From: Lentisphaeria bacterium
Lineage (GTDB): Bacteria > Verrucomicrobiota > Lentisphaeria > Oligosphaerales > PUNB01
NCBI GenBank assembly: GCA_007133055.1
Contig: SLNM01000294.1
Span: 1 to 6,544, forward strand
DNA: 6,544 bases
Reading direction: 5' to 3'
A program made the translations under genes and the position numbers. Positions 5,542 through 6,544 of the stretch are shown piece after piece. Numbering within the stretch: the stretch's first letter is position 1; the number at the start of each line of letters is the position of its first letter. The notes beneath the pieces were generated by a model, which ran no database searches, was not told the DNA's origin, and saw only the letters and a list, made by a program, of their open reading frames with translations.

Positions 5542-6544
5542 TCAGTCGGACTGGGTGCCTCCGCCGCCCAGCTTGCGATAGAAGGTGGCGAGACTGATGC
5601 CCAGAGACTGTGCAGCATTCTCCTTGTCGCCCTCGCATTGATCAAGAACGTATTGAATATAATCCTGCTCCTTGGCCCGCAAAAAGTTTTTGAGAGAGAC
5701 CCCGCGCATGGTTTTGGCCTCCCTTTCACCGCTGGACTCGGTTAGATTCTGCTGCGTGGCCAATACCTTAATCTTATCCGGCAGATCATCGATGGTTATC
5801 CGGTCGTCATCGCATAGGGTGGCGGCGCGGTTGATTGTGTTTTCCAGTTCGCGCACGTTGCCCGGCCAGGCATGGGCCTCAAGCGCCCGCAAAGCCAGAT
5901 TGTCTATGCCGACCGATCGTTTTTCCTGCTCCTTGATGTCAGCCAGAAAGTGACGCACCAGAAGTGGGATATCGGTGACACGCTGGCGCAGGGGCGGCAG
6001 TTCGATGGGAATAACGCTGAGCCTGTAGTAGAGGTCCTCTCGAAACTCCCGGCTGCCGATGCGTTTCTCCAGCTTCTCATTGGTGGCGGCGATTATCCGC
6101 ACGTCAACCGGTACGTTCTTGGTGCCGCCGACCGGACGAATCTCCCGCTCCTCCAGAACCCGCAGCAGCTTGCTCTGCATCTCCAGCGGCAGACTGCCTA
6201 CCTCGTCCAGCAGCAAAGTGCCGCCGCCGGCGCTTTCAAACAACCCCTTCTTGAATTTGTTGGCACCGGTGAAGGCACCTTTTACGTAGCCGAAAAGCTC
6301 CGATTCCAGAAGGGTCTCCGGCAACGCCGCGCAATTGATTCCGACAAATGGTTTCTCCCGGCGCCGGCTGGTGTTGTGCAGTGCCCGGGCCACCAGTTCC
6401 TTGCCAGTACCGCTTTCGCCAAGAACCAGAACCGTGCTGTCCGTCCGCGCCACCTTGTCAATCATGTTGTAGATGCGCAGCATCGGCTCGCTGTCCCCGA
6501 CCAGGTTGTCAAAGTGATAGCGAGTACGCAAATTCTCCTTGAGA
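5542..6544 (-). CDS. Sigma-54-dependent transcriptional activator (NtrC/AtoC type), 5' end outside the window
   Basis: The visible C-terminal 333 or so codons hold the central AAA+ domain and a Fis-type DNA-binding domain of a bacterial enhancer-binding protein. Numbering is from the TTG codon at 6531. Walker A is GESGTGKE (38-45), the sigma-54-contacting loop is GAFTGA (85-90), Walker B is GGTLLLDE (103-110), the arginine-finger region is REDLYYRL (164-171) and sensor II is WPGNVREL (222-229). The helix-turn-helix is near 286-321. All key motifs are intact, so it should hydrolyse ATP to open sigma-54 promoters. The frame continues past the TTG as Leu-Lys-Glu-Asn, which matches the usual linker between a receiver and the AAA+ domain. 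The AAGGAG seen there is only three bases from the TTG and is probably just coding sequence. The N-terminal part, likely a receiver domain, is therefore off the edge. Its targets and partner kinase are not shown. Confidence 0.92.
   Translation of the reverse strand, partial: LKENLRTRYHFDNLVGDSEPMLRIYNMIDKVARTDSTVLVLGESGTGKELVARALHNTSRRREKPFVGINCAALPETLLESELFGYVKGAFTGANKFKKGLFESAGGGTLLLDEVGSLPLEMQSKLLRVLEEREIRPVGGTKNVPVDVRIIAATNEKLEKRIGSREFREDLYYRLSVIPIELPPLRQRVTDIPLLVRHFLADIKEQEKRSVGIDNLALRALEAHAWPGNVRELENTINRAATLCDDDRITIDDLPDKIKVLATQQNLTESSGEREAKTMRGVSLKNFLRAKEQDYIQYVLDQCEGDKENAAQSLGISLATFYRKLGGGGTQSD

Noticed and set aside
6529..6531. TTG at 6531 as the true start of the activator, with AAGGAG upstream
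   Set aside because: The spacing of three bases is too short, and the upstream codons continue a typical receiver-to-AAA+ linker, so the gene most likely extends beyond the window.

Overview
The window looks like ordinary chromosome of a free-living Gram-negative bacterium, moderately GC-rich. The style fits the Desulfuromonadales/Geobacter side of the former Deltaproteobacteria: a multi-PAS hybrid histidine kinase, an NtrC-type sigma-54 activator, a sigma-54-like promoter and a long-form GreA-like protein. That placement is inference from gene style only. No rRNA, tRNA, CRISPR array, transposase or integrase gene was seen.

Layout, left to right. Positions 1-48 hold a hairpin pair with a T-tract that works only for leftward transcription. 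A good -24/-12 (sigma-54) promoter match at 107-123 and a leader hairpin at 146-173 precede a 96-residue three-helix membrane protein (212-502, +). A 197-base gap with short dyads leads to a membrane-bound hybrid histidine kinase (700-3051, +; TTG start preferred). It converges on a leftward gene (3122-5257, -) encoding a 711-residue protein whose last 160 or so residues are a GreA/GreB transcript-cleavage factor. Its upstream gap (5258-5541) holds a candidate promoter and, directly behind it, an array of about ten degenerate copies of one 8-base motif. The copies are spaced mostly 12-14 bases apart and switch orientation at the middle. The window ends inside a leftward gene (5542-6544 and beyond) for a sigma-54-dependent activator, of which the AAA+ and Fis-type DNA-binding parts are visible.

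How the parts may connect: the kinase, the activator and the sigma-54-like promoter suggest a local sensory-regulatory neighbourhood. The kinase and activator are not in one operon, because the Gre-type gene lies between them, so pairing them is speculative. The least explained element is the 13-base-periodic, orientation-switching array at 5320-5453. The small membrane protein with its sigma-54-like promoter and structured leader comes next. The rest is recognisable signalling and transcription machinery.
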